DNA of 64,000 nucleotides from Stratiolaelaps scimitus (GCA_019614645.1 JABWDB010000004.1:10912001-10976000), one strand, 5' to 3'. Shown: positions 25,549 to 38,415, counted from the first letter of the stretch. Made by a program: numbers and translations. Notes: generated by a model from the letters alone, not told the origin.

Positions 25549-25757
25549 TTGCGCGCACCGCGAACCATGGAATCTTAATGGCGATTGAACGTACTAGAAG
25601 AATTGCTCGCTACTATTTTCAGCTAACGTGGGGTCAAATAGGGTGGCACATCCGGAAGGCTTGCAGATCGTGTTTGTTTTACTGCATTGATGCAAAGAGG
25701 CTTTCAAAGTTTGCCGGATGTGTATGTCTGGCTAAATCTAGCTCACATCGAAAGTGA
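25549..25757 (+). pseudogene. Retroelement integrase zinc-binding domain relic
   Basis: The frame reads RTANHGILMAIERTRRIARY, YFQLTWGQIGWHIRKACRSC, LFYCIDAKR. This follows the layout of the integrase H2C2 zinc-binding domain of LTR retroelements (HxG..kT..R....Y.W......I..+...C..C...K). The first His of the HHCC set is not obvious, and no DDE catalytic core follows, so I read it as a decayed fragment of a Gypsy- or BEL-like element. No LTRs were noticed. Confidence 0.38.
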
Positions 25758-26082
25758 AGAATATTTTTCACTACCCAAGTCAACTAGGTATCTATGATAC
25801 CTAGGCGCTCATGGATTAACTTCCACCCACTCAGTCAAGTACATTTCTTTACCGGTCTTCACCGGGTTTCCCGTGAACATTTGTTGAAGTCGCCCTCGTT
25901 ACCTCGTTGTCGAAAGACGCTTGTCTCTCCCTGTCTCGCTATCTCTCTACATTCGTAGACAGATCGTTCGTGACACACTCCATGAAGTGGCGAAGCTTGT
26001 CCTGGCGCTGACAGCTTGTTCCTTTTCATTTTCCTGACGATGTTTCTCTTTATGCTCTCTCTCTCTCTCTCTTTATGCCTCG

Positions 26083-26412
26083 CTAGAAATAACCTTCGAG
26101 AATTCCTCTTTTATCTCGGCTAAATTGGTGTACGACTATGACACGCACGTCGACGAGGGTTATACAATCCATCGGCAACGCTGGATCGCTGCCCTGTTCA
26201 AGAAGCACCACCATGCCCGTTTCTACAACGTCTGGTCTCTCACATTGGCGAGACACTGATACACTCACATCCACAGACATACTTTTCTTCGTGTAAGTTA
26301 CGACACCACCGATGGCATGATCCACTGTGCCCATATCTGTTGCTCCACCCAGACCCGCCCTATTGGACGCCTGGACGGATCGGCGGTTTGCTCCATCGAT
26401 GCGTTCACCCAT
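26083..26412 (-). CDS. ORF of 109 codons, unidentified
   Basis: A single minus frame with balanced composition: GERIDGANRRSVQASNRAGL, VVTYTKKSMSVDVSVSVSRQ, CERPDVVETGMVVLLEQGSD. The alternating Val/Ser/Asp stretch suggests beta structure. No splice sites or family could be assigned. The opposite strand is also partly open. Confidence 0.22.
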   Translation of the reverse strand: MGERIDGANRRSVQASNRAGLGGATDMGTVDHAIGGVVTYTKKSMSVDVSVSVSRQCERPDVVETGMVVLLEQGSDPALPMDCITLVDVRVIVVHQFSRDKRGILEGYF

Positions 26413-26948
26413 ACGGCGCTCAGCAGCTCAGCGGGATCCCGAAGTGAGAGAGGTCTCCGGTTGCGAGGCGAATTCACGGGACGACAACGTGAACCGCCTG
26501 ACTCACAAGATCCATCTGGGCAGGAATATGTAGGATGGATTGAGACGATGTCGTGAGCCTAAACCCTTCGCCACCTTGTGTGAATGACGCAAGAGGCTGG
26601 TTTTCATCACAGCTGTCGGCTCCTTGTTATCCATGTTATGAGACGAAAACTCGTTTGTATATTATGGGACAAGTTGACGTGGCATTCTCAGGTAGTGAGA
26701 ACAAACTGACCTACATATAAATGTATGTATACATACTATATATTCGCAAATCGTTTATAAATGAAGAAAAATGCTAGTGTCTTCCTGTTTGTAAGATCGT
26801 ATATCTTTTCATTTGTCGACCACGATACCACAAACGTGAGGCGCGCTCGCTACTGCCGTCTGTGCTTCACGTGAAATTTGAACTCGAGCAGTGATTTTCC
26901 ATCGCGGTAACTACGATCCATGAGAACTGACAGGTTTTCCAATACACA

Positions 26949-27103
26949 CTATGTAATGTACGCGGATCTTTGATTTTGATCATTACACAGAAAAAGATGC
27001 TCGGTCGCAAAGCAGTATCGCTTCTCGTCTGGGCGAATGGTGTAGGTGGAACCCAAGTCTGAAAAGTCCGCACGCGATTTGATCTGCCCGATTGGCATTA
27101 AGC
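26949..27103 (-). CDS. Candidate terminal exon, strong codon bias
   Basis: The acceptor is CTGTACGCTGAAAG|GC. The frame reads GLMPIGQIKSRADFSDLGST, then YTIRPDEKRYCFATEHLFLC and NDQNQRSAYIT before a TAG. Codons end mostly in C or G, unlike flanking DNA. The run 'RYCFATEHLFLCND' vaguely recalls the strand pattern of a PH domain, but I do not assign one. Confidence 0.35.
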
Positions 27104-27134
27104 CTTTCAGCGTACAGAGGCGGAAACGTAACAC

Positions 27135-30100
27135 ACTTTTGACCTTCCAGACAAACCAAAGAGGAGGAGCGTTTCAGCCAATGAGCGAGCCGAATCTTTT
27201 GAAGACTTCGATGTTGTCGTCGTGACGTCGACTTGAAGCACCTATCGAGGAGACGAATTTTGATTCCAGTATTTCAACAGCGGAGTCGCAGCCTCCAGCG
27301 ACCTCAACCCCGCAGAGGCGCCATACCCGCTCCTTGCGTGTGTGTCAGCTCATCCACTACTCACAGAACCCACAACGAGTTCACACATTTTGTGATACCG
27401 GTCTGCGTGCACACCACAAATATAAAATCGTATGTAAAACAGTTTTATGTGAAGCTATGAACGCAAGTGTGTTTCTATTCAGGTATGTGTAAAGACATTA
27501 AAAACACATCACAGGGAGAATACAGACCAAATCGTCGAAATACAATAACTGGTAATAATCTCAAAAAAGTCATTGTCACGCTATTTCAAGACTCTTTGGA
27601 AGTTCGTCTGTCAATCACTCCTCAAAAGGGGCAAACAAAGCTGAAAATCTTCTATTATACTAAGGGGCATCACAATATGTAAAAGGTAAACCAATGGGAA
27701 ATCAAGCAGTTATCCGACTTGTTTTTATTGCACACTGGAATACATTCATTTACTATAGAAACGCCTCCAACATTTATTCGGTGGTAGCTAATTTTCGTTC
27801 TTCCGTTAGATGTGATACGCATCGAATCTTTTGCCCCCAAAACGTTTAGCGTTTTGCAGTAATTGGACAATTTTTTTTTGTTTTTCAAATTTCTCTCCCA
27901 ACGGTGACTTGTTATTTGCAAACACTTCACCAAGTTAACACCTTAAAGGTCATGTGAATTCGGAGCCTATCACTCCGTGCAAACATGTACCAACGAAGAG
28001 CAAATATACACGCTTTCCTCTATGACTCAAACACAGACGGATGTAGGCGGCTTGCTTGATATGTTTATCAGGGTCAATTAGGAAATAATGAAAAAAAAAC
28101 GCATCTAAGAAAATAGAAGCAGGACCTTCGTCTCGCTAAAAGTGTGACACATCTATGTGTGTGTATTTGGCTCGTTTCGACGGCATCCGCAGATGGCCCA
28201 GATTGGAGGAATTACATGATTAGGCAATTGAGATATATTTCAGGTTTAAATAGGGACATGGTCTAAAGTGAAGACCGATATCAGGGAGATTAGAGGACGG
28301 GACACGAAGGGGAGGAAGGTTAGCTTATGAGAAAAAGGGGTGTCTTGTCTACAGCCCGGTCGTACATGCTGCTGTGGCCAAATGAGGAATCGTCCCTCGT
28401 AGCCAGAACGCCTAACGCTGTGCTTTAAGCAACGACTTTCGCCCAGAATGAGAATGGCGAAGTGGTAGAGAAGGCGGAGCTTAGAGCATTCGCTAGCCCT
28501 CTGGGTCTCATCTGCTCGTTGCGGCTCCCATCTTGCGTTCGCTCGCTGGCACGAGCGGCGGCCTCTCTTCGAGTCGTATGGACACCCAAGCAGCCAGACG
28601 CGTTTGCTGCTCGGGGCACGAAACGGGGCGTTAGTCCTTTGTGCTCTTGCTTTCCGCCCTTTTCTCGGGGATATCAGGAGAAAGATTAGGGCCATTTGCC
28701 GTGTTCCGCACGAGCCCGCGCCGCCGGAGGAGCTGGAAGGCACATGGAAAGCTATCCGCGATGCCACGACAAGGGAAATCTTTGGACAGAAAGAACGTCA
28801 CCAAAAGACGAAAATGTGAGAGATAGAAAGAACACACAGCGTCACACAGCAAACCCAACTCTTCTCTAACGGCTCGACCAGTAACCGCACTCAATGATAC
28901 TCGTATATCTTGTAAATCTGCCGACGATCTGAGCGTGGTTCGTGTGCGGACGATGAGCTCGGAAATTTGCACCACGACGGTCGGAGTTCGCTTGGAGCTA
29001 GGCAAGGTTTCAACGTATTTTACTGCCCATAAGGGCTGCGGCGGAGCTTTGGGAGAGTGAGCGACTGCGACGGTAGCCGGCAGGGGGGGGCAAGACTAGG
29101 GCCTTGAACGAGATGGGACTTGAATTGGAGGTGGAACTGGTGATGGTGGTGTTGCCGCAGCTGGAAAGGCAGTCGAAGAAGACCGAAAATGGAAAACTGT
29201 GCAGAAAGAAAAGAATAGAAAACGGCTTAAACATGTTTGATTTTGATACTACCAAGCAGAATTCGGTCAGCCAAGCTAAAGGCTGTAGTTAGGTCAGCAG
29301 CGCAGCGTTAAGGCTTCCACCGAGTGTATGGCAGACCCAACGTTGGCTCTTACAGCCTTGTTCGGAGCGCACACTCAGCGACAGCCGGCACAGAGGTTCC
29401 GATTGCCAGAGGAGCTGGCACAGCAATCGTTTAGCAACGGGCGAGCTCTGCAGAGCTGATCGGTGCCACGATGCGGGATCCCTTTGACTGTAGTCGGCCT
29501 TGTCGCCAAACGGTACCAGAAATTGCTCTACGAGTCGCAGCGGGTAAGCTTTCGTCGGGTCTTCGGTGAAGGACGCCGATCAATTTGTTCATTTTATAAT
29601 TTATTTTGCAGAAAACGATGATCATCCGTAATCTCTTCCGTAACACGTTCTAACCTGCGATCTCAAAAATGTAGCGCGTCTGAGGGCAACAACAATGAGG
29701 AAGTTCTCTATGACTTGGGGGTTCCGTTGTGTCTTCTGGTCAAATCTAGACGCATCCGTGGAATATCGTGAATGCGAGAATAGACATTATAAGAAGTCGG
29801 TACCCTAATGTCGGCGTAATACGCATAGTGTTAGTACTGCAATTAGCATAAGCAGCATATATGCATTGTAATTGCCTTCCACATGCGAAACGTTCATAAA
29901 TAAAGCGAAATATAGATGTATACGAGATTATACGGTTCCATTTGCATTCACCGAAAGGAGAAAATTAACATGCTTTTCATCTATATATGCAGCTATTGTC
30001 TATCAAAGGCAATGTGTGCCGATCTAGTGTTCTTGAAGTTTGGTGAAACTCGCTATATATGCCAAATACTCTGGGGGCCCTGCAGTGAGCTTGCATCATT

Positions 30101-31007
30101 ACACCTTAGGGGTACTGCTTGGAGTAGAATTTGAGTTTCTCCAACGGTGACTATTGTCTTTTATCGGGTCCGCTAATAGATAAGGCTCTAGCCCTGTAAG
30201 CAAAAGAGACAATTTATTAATTCTCACCGCGGCTTTAACCAGAATAACTGTCTTGTTCATTGGCGAGCCTCGGTAATATCGATATTAGTTTATGTGGGGA
30301 ATTGCTCAGTTTTTCCGTATTACCGTCGTCGTCATTGTCCCTTGCTATTTTCATTTTATTTCCTGCCATGCGGTTACGTGTGCGATTTTATGCACCATTA
30401 TAGAACTTCCCAACGTCAACCGTCCAGCTTAATCACTTTCAAGATTTGAGCATATTACAGGTGGATGGACCTCGTCTTGGTTCCATGTCGTAGCACAGTG
30501 TAAGTAAGCTACAATAAAAACGCGTACACTTGTGAACGGATCTCGGTTAAAGGTGGAACTGTTGATGCGGCCAGTACGCCCAAGTGTTTTTTTAGCGTTT
30601 AAAGCTTAATTGGTGATAATCAAAATTCGTTGAAATCCGAAATTAACAAAGTGCCCAAAGTAAACCAACCTCTATCGAAGTTTCCCATGAAATAAATAGT
30701 TCATGCTGCTCGGCGCTAACTAAAAATGTCCCGAAAGTTAGTTATTTATGTTCACTGGCTACGGTATAGACACTTGTCTACCTTCAATATCTCATTATTG
30801 TTGTAACTCAACTCAACAGTTTATCAGTTAGTACGTGCACATTCAATTTGTTGCGTGTCACTCGCGATAGCTAAATATTATTTCACACCTGGCCTATTAC
30901 GTTTAGGTCTTTTATATCGCACATTATAATAGTATGCGCCGCACGACCGCTTACTATATAATTGCCAGATAACGAATATTAAGGGATTGTACTTCCTGAA
31001 TTGAACG

Positions 31008-31046
<39 letters not shown>

Positions 31047-31628
31047 AAGATTTACTGCGCAACGTATCCATTTATGAATACATAGTCTCGTGCGAAATAT
31101 CCAGAAACTCTATCCGCCGACCGAGCTCAGAGCCCAGCCAGGATCCATTATTTCTCTAAGCCGCGTGCGCCCCAACCGGCCTCGACTGTGAGAGAGATAG
31201 ATAGCAGTCGTGATTCGGAAAGCGGCTCAAATTCTAAACTCTCCTTCTTCAGAATTCTATCTCTTCCATTTGCCAAAACACGAATAAATTTAATAATCCC
31301 TAGGGGAGTTGGGAGTGCAGGAAGTGAAATTGTTCGGAGATTGCAGAAACGCATTTCTCACGGTGACGCTGAGATCTCTTCGGATAGCGAGTCTTAGTAC
31401 ATCTTCCTGTTCGGTCGCTCCTTCTCGCTGCTGCCTACCAATCTATCCTTCGGCAATTCTCGTAGATCCGGATCCGCCGGAGACAGCGAGTAGTTCCTCT
31501 CCTTACATGAGGTGAGCTCTTACACGAGAACAAATTAGGTCTTACAGAAGAGCCAGAAGCTGTTATAACACACGAGGTATCATAGCTTCAGATGTGTTTC
31601 ATATTTTCTTCAACTTACTTTTCTTTTT
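27135..31628. other. No gene recognised
   Basis: A GC-rich block at 28.4-28.8 kb carries long frames on both strands (173 codons minus), without splice or domain support. The remainder is AT-rich with one (TA)n. Confidence 0.4.
31014..31041. repeat. (TA)n microsatellite
   Basis: A pure TA tract of about 28 bp. Confidence 0.9.
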
Positions 31629-31895
31629 ATGAGCGGGTCGCAGTCGGGTACTCTCGTGCCCGCGTTCATTTGGCATACAAAGAATTGTTCCACACTGAAC
31701 AATGGACGAACTCAAGACTGTGCATCTAATCCCATCGATATTGACGCACGCCGTAGGCGGCATGCCAAGCAAGCCCTTCGTTATTTGGCGCGAATTCTCT
31801 CCAAAGCACTTCTTATTGATGTCTTGGAGAGGAACAGAAATATTGCGCGACACCTACAAGGGCTTAACCTATGTAAATTAATATCAGACCTTTGA
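31629..31895 (+). CDS. ORF of 88 codons, unidentified
   Basis: The frame is open from an ATG. The C-terminal half reads HAKQALRYLARILSKALLID, VLERNRNIARHLQGLNLCKL, which would form an amphipathic basic helix. The minus strand is open over the same interval. No family is recognised. Confidence 0.2.
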   Translation: MSGSQSGTLVPAFIWHTKNCSTLNNGRTQDCASNPIDIDARRRRHAKQALRYLARILSKALLIDVLERNRNIARHLQGLNLCKLISDL

Positions 31896-32879
31896 GTAAC
31901 TTGACATTCAAATGTTTCCTGTTGACGATATCCGGATTGCAATTCGCTCCGCGAATAGAAATCCACGGATGTGGTACCCTATTTATAGAAATTGAAACAT
32001 TCAGAGTGAGATGACTCCCACCTGTCGATCGTATGTGATAAGAACATGTTTATTGTAAATTATAATATTGACATATAAGGTCATCACGTGAACTAAAGCA
32101 TTATCAAGACTGCAGCTCCGTTAATAAGCAGAAAGTATTACATTGTATCCCCATAGTACCTATGATATAGGTTCACTAACGATTAGCTAAAACGTCAGTT
32201 AGCGCACTCAATAAAATCTTGCTTTTTTCGTCGTCTTGGCAAAGACGATACGGAGTAGACAAGTGGAGAACCTGTTGACCGCTCGGAAGACGGCACACTC
32301 CTATTGATTTCGACATGAGATGGCATATGTGACTCCATGTACGAACAGAACAGTTTTCGCGATGGAACAGCATTCTTCAAGCAGCGGCGCGTATTGTAGC
32401 AACTTAAAAATACTCGGCAATACAAATACCTGCCCCGAAGTACACTTTTTTTCTAACGATTTCTATGTGTTGCAGGCTCTGTACCATCGCTATAACTATG
32501 ACGAACAAAACACACGACGATAACACTGGTCGTCGCTCTATCATTTATACGTCCATATATAGACTTGCCTCATCATCAAAGCTGAAGTGGTATAAATTGT
32601 GATCGTTCAATTCGGTTTTTTTTCTCGGCCAACGCCCCCCGCGCGCGCTGTTCCACAGCCGTCATACTTCATTTCTTCGTCTTCTTCCGGCTGCTCGTTC
32701 TTGCCGCCACTGCTGCGGCTGCTGCTTTAGGTTCGGGACCTCTCTCGCTCCCCCTCTCTCCGTCTCTCTCTTGACAAAAGCATTTCTGTGCGTTCATGCG
32801 GACGACACCCAAACGCTACGTAAACTTTGCCTCTTCGGCGTTCACTTCTACTTTTGCGTGTCGTCGCCTACCGCACCAT

Positions 32880-33305
32880 GACCACCATCTTCTATTGTGG
32901 ACGACGGCTGATGTGGCTTCTATTGCTGGCGGTTGTGCCGCTGTCGCTGTCGGCGCTATACCGCATTGTGCAGAGCAGGGAGAGAATGGCGGTTCGACTC
33001 CGGCCACCGAGTCGTGCGCCCCCATTGGTCCCAATGCGGCCCTTGAGCGGCCAACGTCCATTCCATTCGGCCAAGGGACGGCCGTTGTCTAGTAGCTATA
33101 TCGTTAGGGGACGCTTACGCTTGCTTGGATGCGTTCTCTGGCAGAGAAGGCGTTCGTAAGGCGGAACCGCAAACGGTACCGGCGAAGGAGAGTCAGGCCC
33201 CGAAGCCAACAACGCTGCTACGTTGACCGGGAAGCGGTGCGTGCAAGCGGCTACGGCCGGTGGGGTCCACTGAAGCGCCTGCTTTTTCACGCATGGGGAA
33301 AATGC
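32880..33305 (+). pseudogene. Coding-like block with frame drift
   Basis: Strong purine-N-pyrimidine codon periodicity runs along the plus strand but changes frame: GAIPHCAEQGENGGSTPATE (frame ends 33091), then YACLDAFSGREGVRKAEPQT and VPAKESQAPKP (next frame), then NNAATLTGKRCVQAATAGG. No convincing splice sites separate the pieces, so it may be a decayed gene, an assembly error, or GC-rich chance. The family is unknown. Confidence 0.25.
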
Positions 33306-34370
33306 TACTGGTGGCTGAATGATGGGGACGGTCAGGCCACACCGAGGCGGCGGGCCACACCAATCCCAGTGTTAGTCCGAGCCACCGCCGGGACTGGGGC
33401 CTACTCCTAACTCTGCTGTAACCGACAACCGTAGAGTAGGCCACGCAGACTACTGCATAGCAGTCAAGCGGCTCTCCTTGGTTGCGATTCGCGCGTCTTG
33501 TGGTTGTTGACGCATCCTGTGACAACAGAGAAAGCAACCCACAGTTGTAGGGTCTGACGTGGTCACGAGCTTCGGGGGGTCTCATGTCGATGTGCCTACT
33601 TTGCTAAGAGCTACTGCAGACAGATGTCGAATCTAGAAAAGGGAGCTCCTAATAGATAGTGGTAGTCCGCACAAAGCATCGGGAGCATCTGGAGAACTTG
33701 AATAAATTTCGTTTTCGTGTTCGTTCGGGCGACACTTGGATGGGACGCAATTAGTGGAGTCCCCTAGAAACACTGCCGTCTCTGTTTCCGATGTCCTTTT
33801 GTAGATGTTTTGTCCTATCGGTCAAGTAAGGACTCGGACTTTGTCTGGTAGGAGGGGCTTCGCTGGTTGGAATGCATTTCAAAGGCCGAAGAGATACTTA
33901 TTGTGCAGCCATGAGACAATTGTAAGTATTAGAACAAAACAACAACGTATACTACTAAATCTCGCAGTTTCCCCAAGTACTGACGAGTCACCCTAGCTCA
34001 GCGATCGACAATTGCGCGGCAAGTGGGACGATTTGTCGGCTACGTTTGACAATAAGAGGCCCGCACAGTGGTAACATCGGATACACGATCTCTATATTAA
34101 CGGCTGTTCAATGTGGCCCAATGATTAAATTCATAGATTAAATATACGTGCGTCCATACATTAGTATTGATGTATTGTTGTGAAGAACCTCTCGCTAGTT
34201 ATAATGGAAATGTGTTATAAATAAACGATTCGCGTGCTCCATTCGTGCACTGCCCTGCCTTTATTCAGGCAAATAAAACGGGTCTGAACTTGATTTTCTT
34301 CGTGTGCGTTGTCTTCCTTAAGCTTAAAAATATTTGCCCATACTGTATGCATGTACCGCTCAAGTCATAT

Positions 34371-34410
34371 CGGCGGATTCGCTTCGGATCCATTGCGGCG
34401 GATTCGCTTC
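34371..34410. repeat. Direct repeat CGGCGGATTCGCTTC, period 25 bp
   Basis: The 14-15-mer is repeated at 34371 and 34396, separated by 10 nt. It is a small tandem duplication. Confidence 0.6.
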
Positions 34411-34645
34411 TGGTTCGCGCCGAGGATGACAGGAAATTGATGAACCCACCGAAATTTGACCCGATTTGTCCCCGGGGAATTGGCTTATGCCCTTAACCCA
34501 TTCGGCATCGGCAATTCTCTCTCGCAAGTTTTCGTTTGAACTACATGTAAGTAGGCTTCATTGCTTCAACAGAGGGCACCTCACCCTACAACGTATAGTC
34601 GGAGCGCTAAACGCCCAATGCTATTTATGTATATAAAGCTGCCGT

Positions 34646-34894
34646 TCAACCCCAGTGGGATCTGAGACACCCATTTGGCTTACATTTAACGGAGAGCCGT
34701 CTACGAGCTGGAATTCGTAGCGAAGAGTGCTGCCGCCCCCATCCGCTATTTGATATATGATTGTGACAGACGTCGTGTCTCTCAAGCCACGTCAGTGGTT
34801 TGGCCCATTTCTCTATTTTGGCATCGTATACGTGTATAGTGGAAGCACTGCTACCCTCCATTTGCACCTCTGCGGGCCTGGCCGTGTCGGTGGC
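34646..34894 (-). CDS. Candidate exon with kelch-like segment
   Basis: The acceptor CATCGGTGTCTGCAG|GCC opens a frame of 82 codons: ATDTARPAEVQMEGSSASTI, HVYDAKIEKWAKPLTWLERH. 'YD...EKW..P' is the usual strand 3-4 pattern of a kelch beta-propeller blade. Only one such unit is visible and the GG doublet is absent, so the domain call is weak. The exon end is undefined; the frame runs to a stop at 34646. Confidence 0.3.
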   Translation of the reverse strand, partial: ATDTARPAEVQMEGSSASTIHVYDAKIEKWAKPLTWLERHDVCHNHISNSGWGRQHSSLRIPARRRLSVKCKPNGCLRSHWG

Positions 34895-35085
34895 CTGCAG
34901 ACACCGATGAGGCGACAGGGCCACGGCTGGCGATCGATCGGCGCACGTTGCGTTCGTTGGCAAACCCGCTGCTCTTCCTTGGTTCCATTGGAACCGTGTG
35001 TGTGTGTGCGTGTGGGTCTGCGCAAGTCAGGGTGTATGTATTTTGTGTGTGAGGAACGAATGGCTAAGCTAGCTAGCAGCAATAT

Positions 35086-35391
35086 TTAGCTTCGTTCACG
35101 AACCCGAAGCGAACAGCCGATATCTGCTAAAGTGAGCCGCGGTGTCACTTGACCTAATGCAGTTTCGCTGTCCGCTGCAGAGAGCGAAAGCTGAAAGCCA
35201 AAGCGGGCCCGTGTATCGCCCGGTCGACACCGCCAACACTCGCTGTCGTCCAGATCCGCTGATCGCAGGCCGCCGACCGTCGTCCCCTGGGAGTCATTTT
35301 CCCTCGAGCATCCCTCATGTCCTCGATCGTGGTGCTCTCGCACCGTGTTCACGTCTCGCCGTGGTGAGTTGTGCACGAGTGCACCATGCAA
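35086..35391 (-). CDS. ORF of 101 codons, unidentified
   Basis: This minus frame has better coding periodicity than the overlapping plus frame. It reads SRENDSQGTTVGGLRSADLD, DSECWRCRPGDTRARFGFQL, SLSAADSETALGQVTPRLTL. A second minus frame (35401-35706) lies just upstream. No domains are recognised, and the GC-rich setting makes long chance frames likely. Confidence 0.22.
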   Translation of the reverse strand: MHGALVHNSPRRDVNTVREHHDRGHEGCSRENDSQGTTVGGLRSADLDDSECWRCRPGDTRARFGFQLSLSAADSETALGQVTPRLTLADIGCSLRVRERS

Positions 35392-37027
35392 CCGTGAAGG
35401 CTACGCGGAACGAAAGGAGGGGGGACTTATCGACAGAGCAACGATCTGGTCGGGCTGACCCGACCGTATTTGGTTCGACTGGCGTGTCACTTGTATCACT
35501 TTCGGTTCCGTAATGGGAGGAAATTTCTTTGCTCTCGAGACGAAGAGGAGCGACTTCTGTTGTAGGTATACCGACGTGATTTCGAAGAAACGGTAACTCG
35601 ACGTAGCTTCTGGGAGTAGACTGCCTTTTAAGACAATTGCGATTTCAAACTGACAAAGGGTAAATCGGGAGTCACTCGCGTTGACCGGATTGGTTCGACT
35701 GCGCACGCTGCTAATGACAAATAAAGGAGGTTAGAGTAAAAATGATGATTGTTCGTCCGCCAGAAACATTGATATATAGGACAATGATCTAGCATTCATA
35801 AGGCCTAGCTTTGTCCAACAGTTTAGGATACAAGTCGATGTTAAACGTTAGGAAAAGGCGACCCCTTCCTAACTAGCAAGTACTGTTGTTTTCATTGAGT
35901 ACATTTTTATCAGAAACTGTGTACCTACAACCCGTCCGAATGGGCATTGATTAAGCAGCGTACTGATTAAAATGATATGGAGAATTATATTATATTATAT
36001 AGATATATATATATATTTAAGATATAAGAATTTTTATCTGATCTCCGACTGTAAACAGTTGTAAGTGCGAACTGCCCTACCTCCAGGCTAACTAAATGCT
36101 GATAATACAAGACAATGAAGATATTTTGCCAACAAGGGATTGAGTCTAGGTCCACTAGAACATATTTTGTAATATTACTATGCCTTCATTTTATAGGAGA
36201 GGTCGATTTCTCATTCTCAGAGAACTAGTCGATTTATGGCTATCTGCACAGGAGCGCTTCATGTGTGACAATTTGCCTTCTCCATTGATTTTCGTCCATT
36301 GATCGTATCGTACGCCGTTGTCAAGTAACAACATGTCTGTATAATTTTTGCAGCATCGTAGTCGAAATGTAATCTCATGACGATTCAACACGATCATTTC
36401 GGTGGGACGCCGAAAAATTCGATAGGATTTTCTACTCTCGGGTGAGGCACCAGCATAGAGCAACAGCAGGGAACAAACAGCTTGTGTTTCCGTCAGCAGC
36501 AGAACAACGGCCGCGAAAGGAAGGCGGAAGCGAACGAAATAAAATGTTGTCGTACTCCAAGCAGAAGATTTAGCGACAGGTGACCTCGGCACCCTGTGGG
36601 GATTGCCGGTGCCTGCTCTACTTCAATGGCCGCAGTGGACCTCCTGCTCGTAAGAGGTTGCGCGCTCTCTCGCCCTCCCACTCTCTGCCTCGCCCCAGTC
36701 TAGAATGCCTCTTGCTTAACTGCCTTAATGGTGGACAACATCCTTCTCTGCCAGCTCCAGCTCCTTGGCCTGCAGATGTTCTCCCTATCCCGGCGAAGAA
36801 TGTCAACCTTACAATGACATTGCCGCCCATCCTGAGAAAAGCTCAAGCTGGTATAGACGTATCTCGGTAGTGTGGCCTAACTATACTGGGGATTCTCATC
36901 AAGATCCAGTGTTAACAATGTGTGCCGTTTCTGGGACCCCGCTGCCGTTTCTCGCATTCCGCTGCGTACGCCGGCGACGTAGTCGACTTCCGACGCTTGC
37001 GTTCGGCAATGTAACTTGCAGCAGAGT

Positions 37028-38415
37028 CTAATTGGCAATTTGCTGGCCGAGGGAAGATGTAGTCGAGACATTAATCTTTGCTTCCTTTGTCACTCGCTGT
37101 ACATTGTGTGGTGCGGGTCCAGTACCGGCGCGGCCTACGCCGGAGGGCAGGCGGATGCGGCTACTCCTATTCTCCTGCTGGGCTGCCAGGAAGGGCGCTT
37201 GCTTGCTGACTTCCGCCAACGTGCCGAGCAAGAGTGATTGCGGAGGGTCCGATGACCCATCGAAGAGGGCACGAACGGAGGACTCATTTTGCTCTGGAAG
37301 ATTCAACCTGACGCCCCTAACCTCTTCTCTGTCGGGCAAACGTGTACATGAACGACGGACTCGGCCAATTGCGAATAGGCATCACGCATTACGATCGACT
37401 AGCGTAGTAATCGAATCAATCCATCAGCCAAGAGCGTGAATTTTTTCTCTCTTCGTTTCGCCCTAGCGGAGACAAAATACTGCGTTTTTTCATTGCTGTT
37501 AAATCTGTTACCGCTCTTCGCAACGCCAGGTGTGGGCTCGCTCATATAGACATAGTGGGCGATTTGGGATGTGCTGTGCACTGTGGTCATAGTAACCCTC
37601 GTCGATCGTATAATAACTCTCTAGGCCATATGTGTGGAACAGTTAGCAAGCTGTGATCCACGTTGGGCAGGTTGAATGCGACGTATTGAAGTAATTGGCT
37701 GATAATTTCCAAGCCTAGGGAAGGGGGAAAGACCCGGGTTTAGTGGCTTTGTGAATACCACACTAGTCACTACTCATGCGCATTAAGCATTCCCGGAGCC
37801 CCCCAGATAAAAAAGAAGGTTGAATGTGACTTGAATTCTGCCATCGCATCGGTAAGGGATCGATAATTCAAAGGTGCTCAAGGTATGCGCCATGTTCAGA
37901 ATTACTCCATTTGGGAGTACCTAGATAGATCAAGGTATTCTTCTATGGTTGGAACGTAAACTGATCCATTACCAACGGAGCCTAGAATACTAAAGCTGCT
38001 TTAGTAGAAAAATATACAGGTCGACGAAAAATCGAGGCCGAGGTCAAATTGGTGATTCACAAGGTGACATAAATCTACTGGTGTTCTATCGTCTATCAGG
38101 GCTGTCTCCTTTTTGTGACGTTCTTTCACAAACTCTCCCGATTCGAGTTGGCCTGCCTATTCGGGTGCTATCTTCATTCTGCTTAGACGCCGAACAATAT
38201 TGGGATCCGAGAGAGCTGCTTCACCGAAGTCTTCCATCCGCACAAACAGTGATCCTTTGTTGATCGGTGGATATCGAATTGTCGGACCGTGGGCGAAAGC
38301 AGAGCTGTACGGAGAAAAGGCCGTCTTCCCCCATGGTTCATCTTGTTCTGCCTGGGCTGGTCTAAGCCTATGTTCATATCAGCCCCTTCGTAGAGGATGT
38401 ACTTATAGTCTTCAT
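37028..38415 (-). CDS. Candidate three-exon gene end, unidentified
   Basis: Exons 38225-38415 (191 nt, phase 1/0), 37512-37620 (109 nt, phase 0/1) and 37028-37293 (phase 1 to TAG) join in frame. Splice sites used: TTTGCCAG|, CTTCG|GTGAAG, GGCCTAG|, AGCG|GTAACA and CTTCCAG|. The translation includes DEDYKYILYEGADMNIGLDQ, QFDIHRSTKDHCLCGWKTS, SQIAHYVYMSEPTPGVAKS, EQNESSVRALFDGSSDPPQS and RSSRIRLPSGVGRAGTGPAP. The tail is polar and probably disordered. The 5' end is not found and the family is unknown. A plus-strand frame overlaps the last exon. Confidence 0.38.

Noticed and set aside
28246..28767. 173-codon minus-strand frame
   Set aside because: It sits in a GC-rich block where opposite and other frames are also open. 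Composition is Arg/Ser/Ala-rich and no motif or splice logic is seen.
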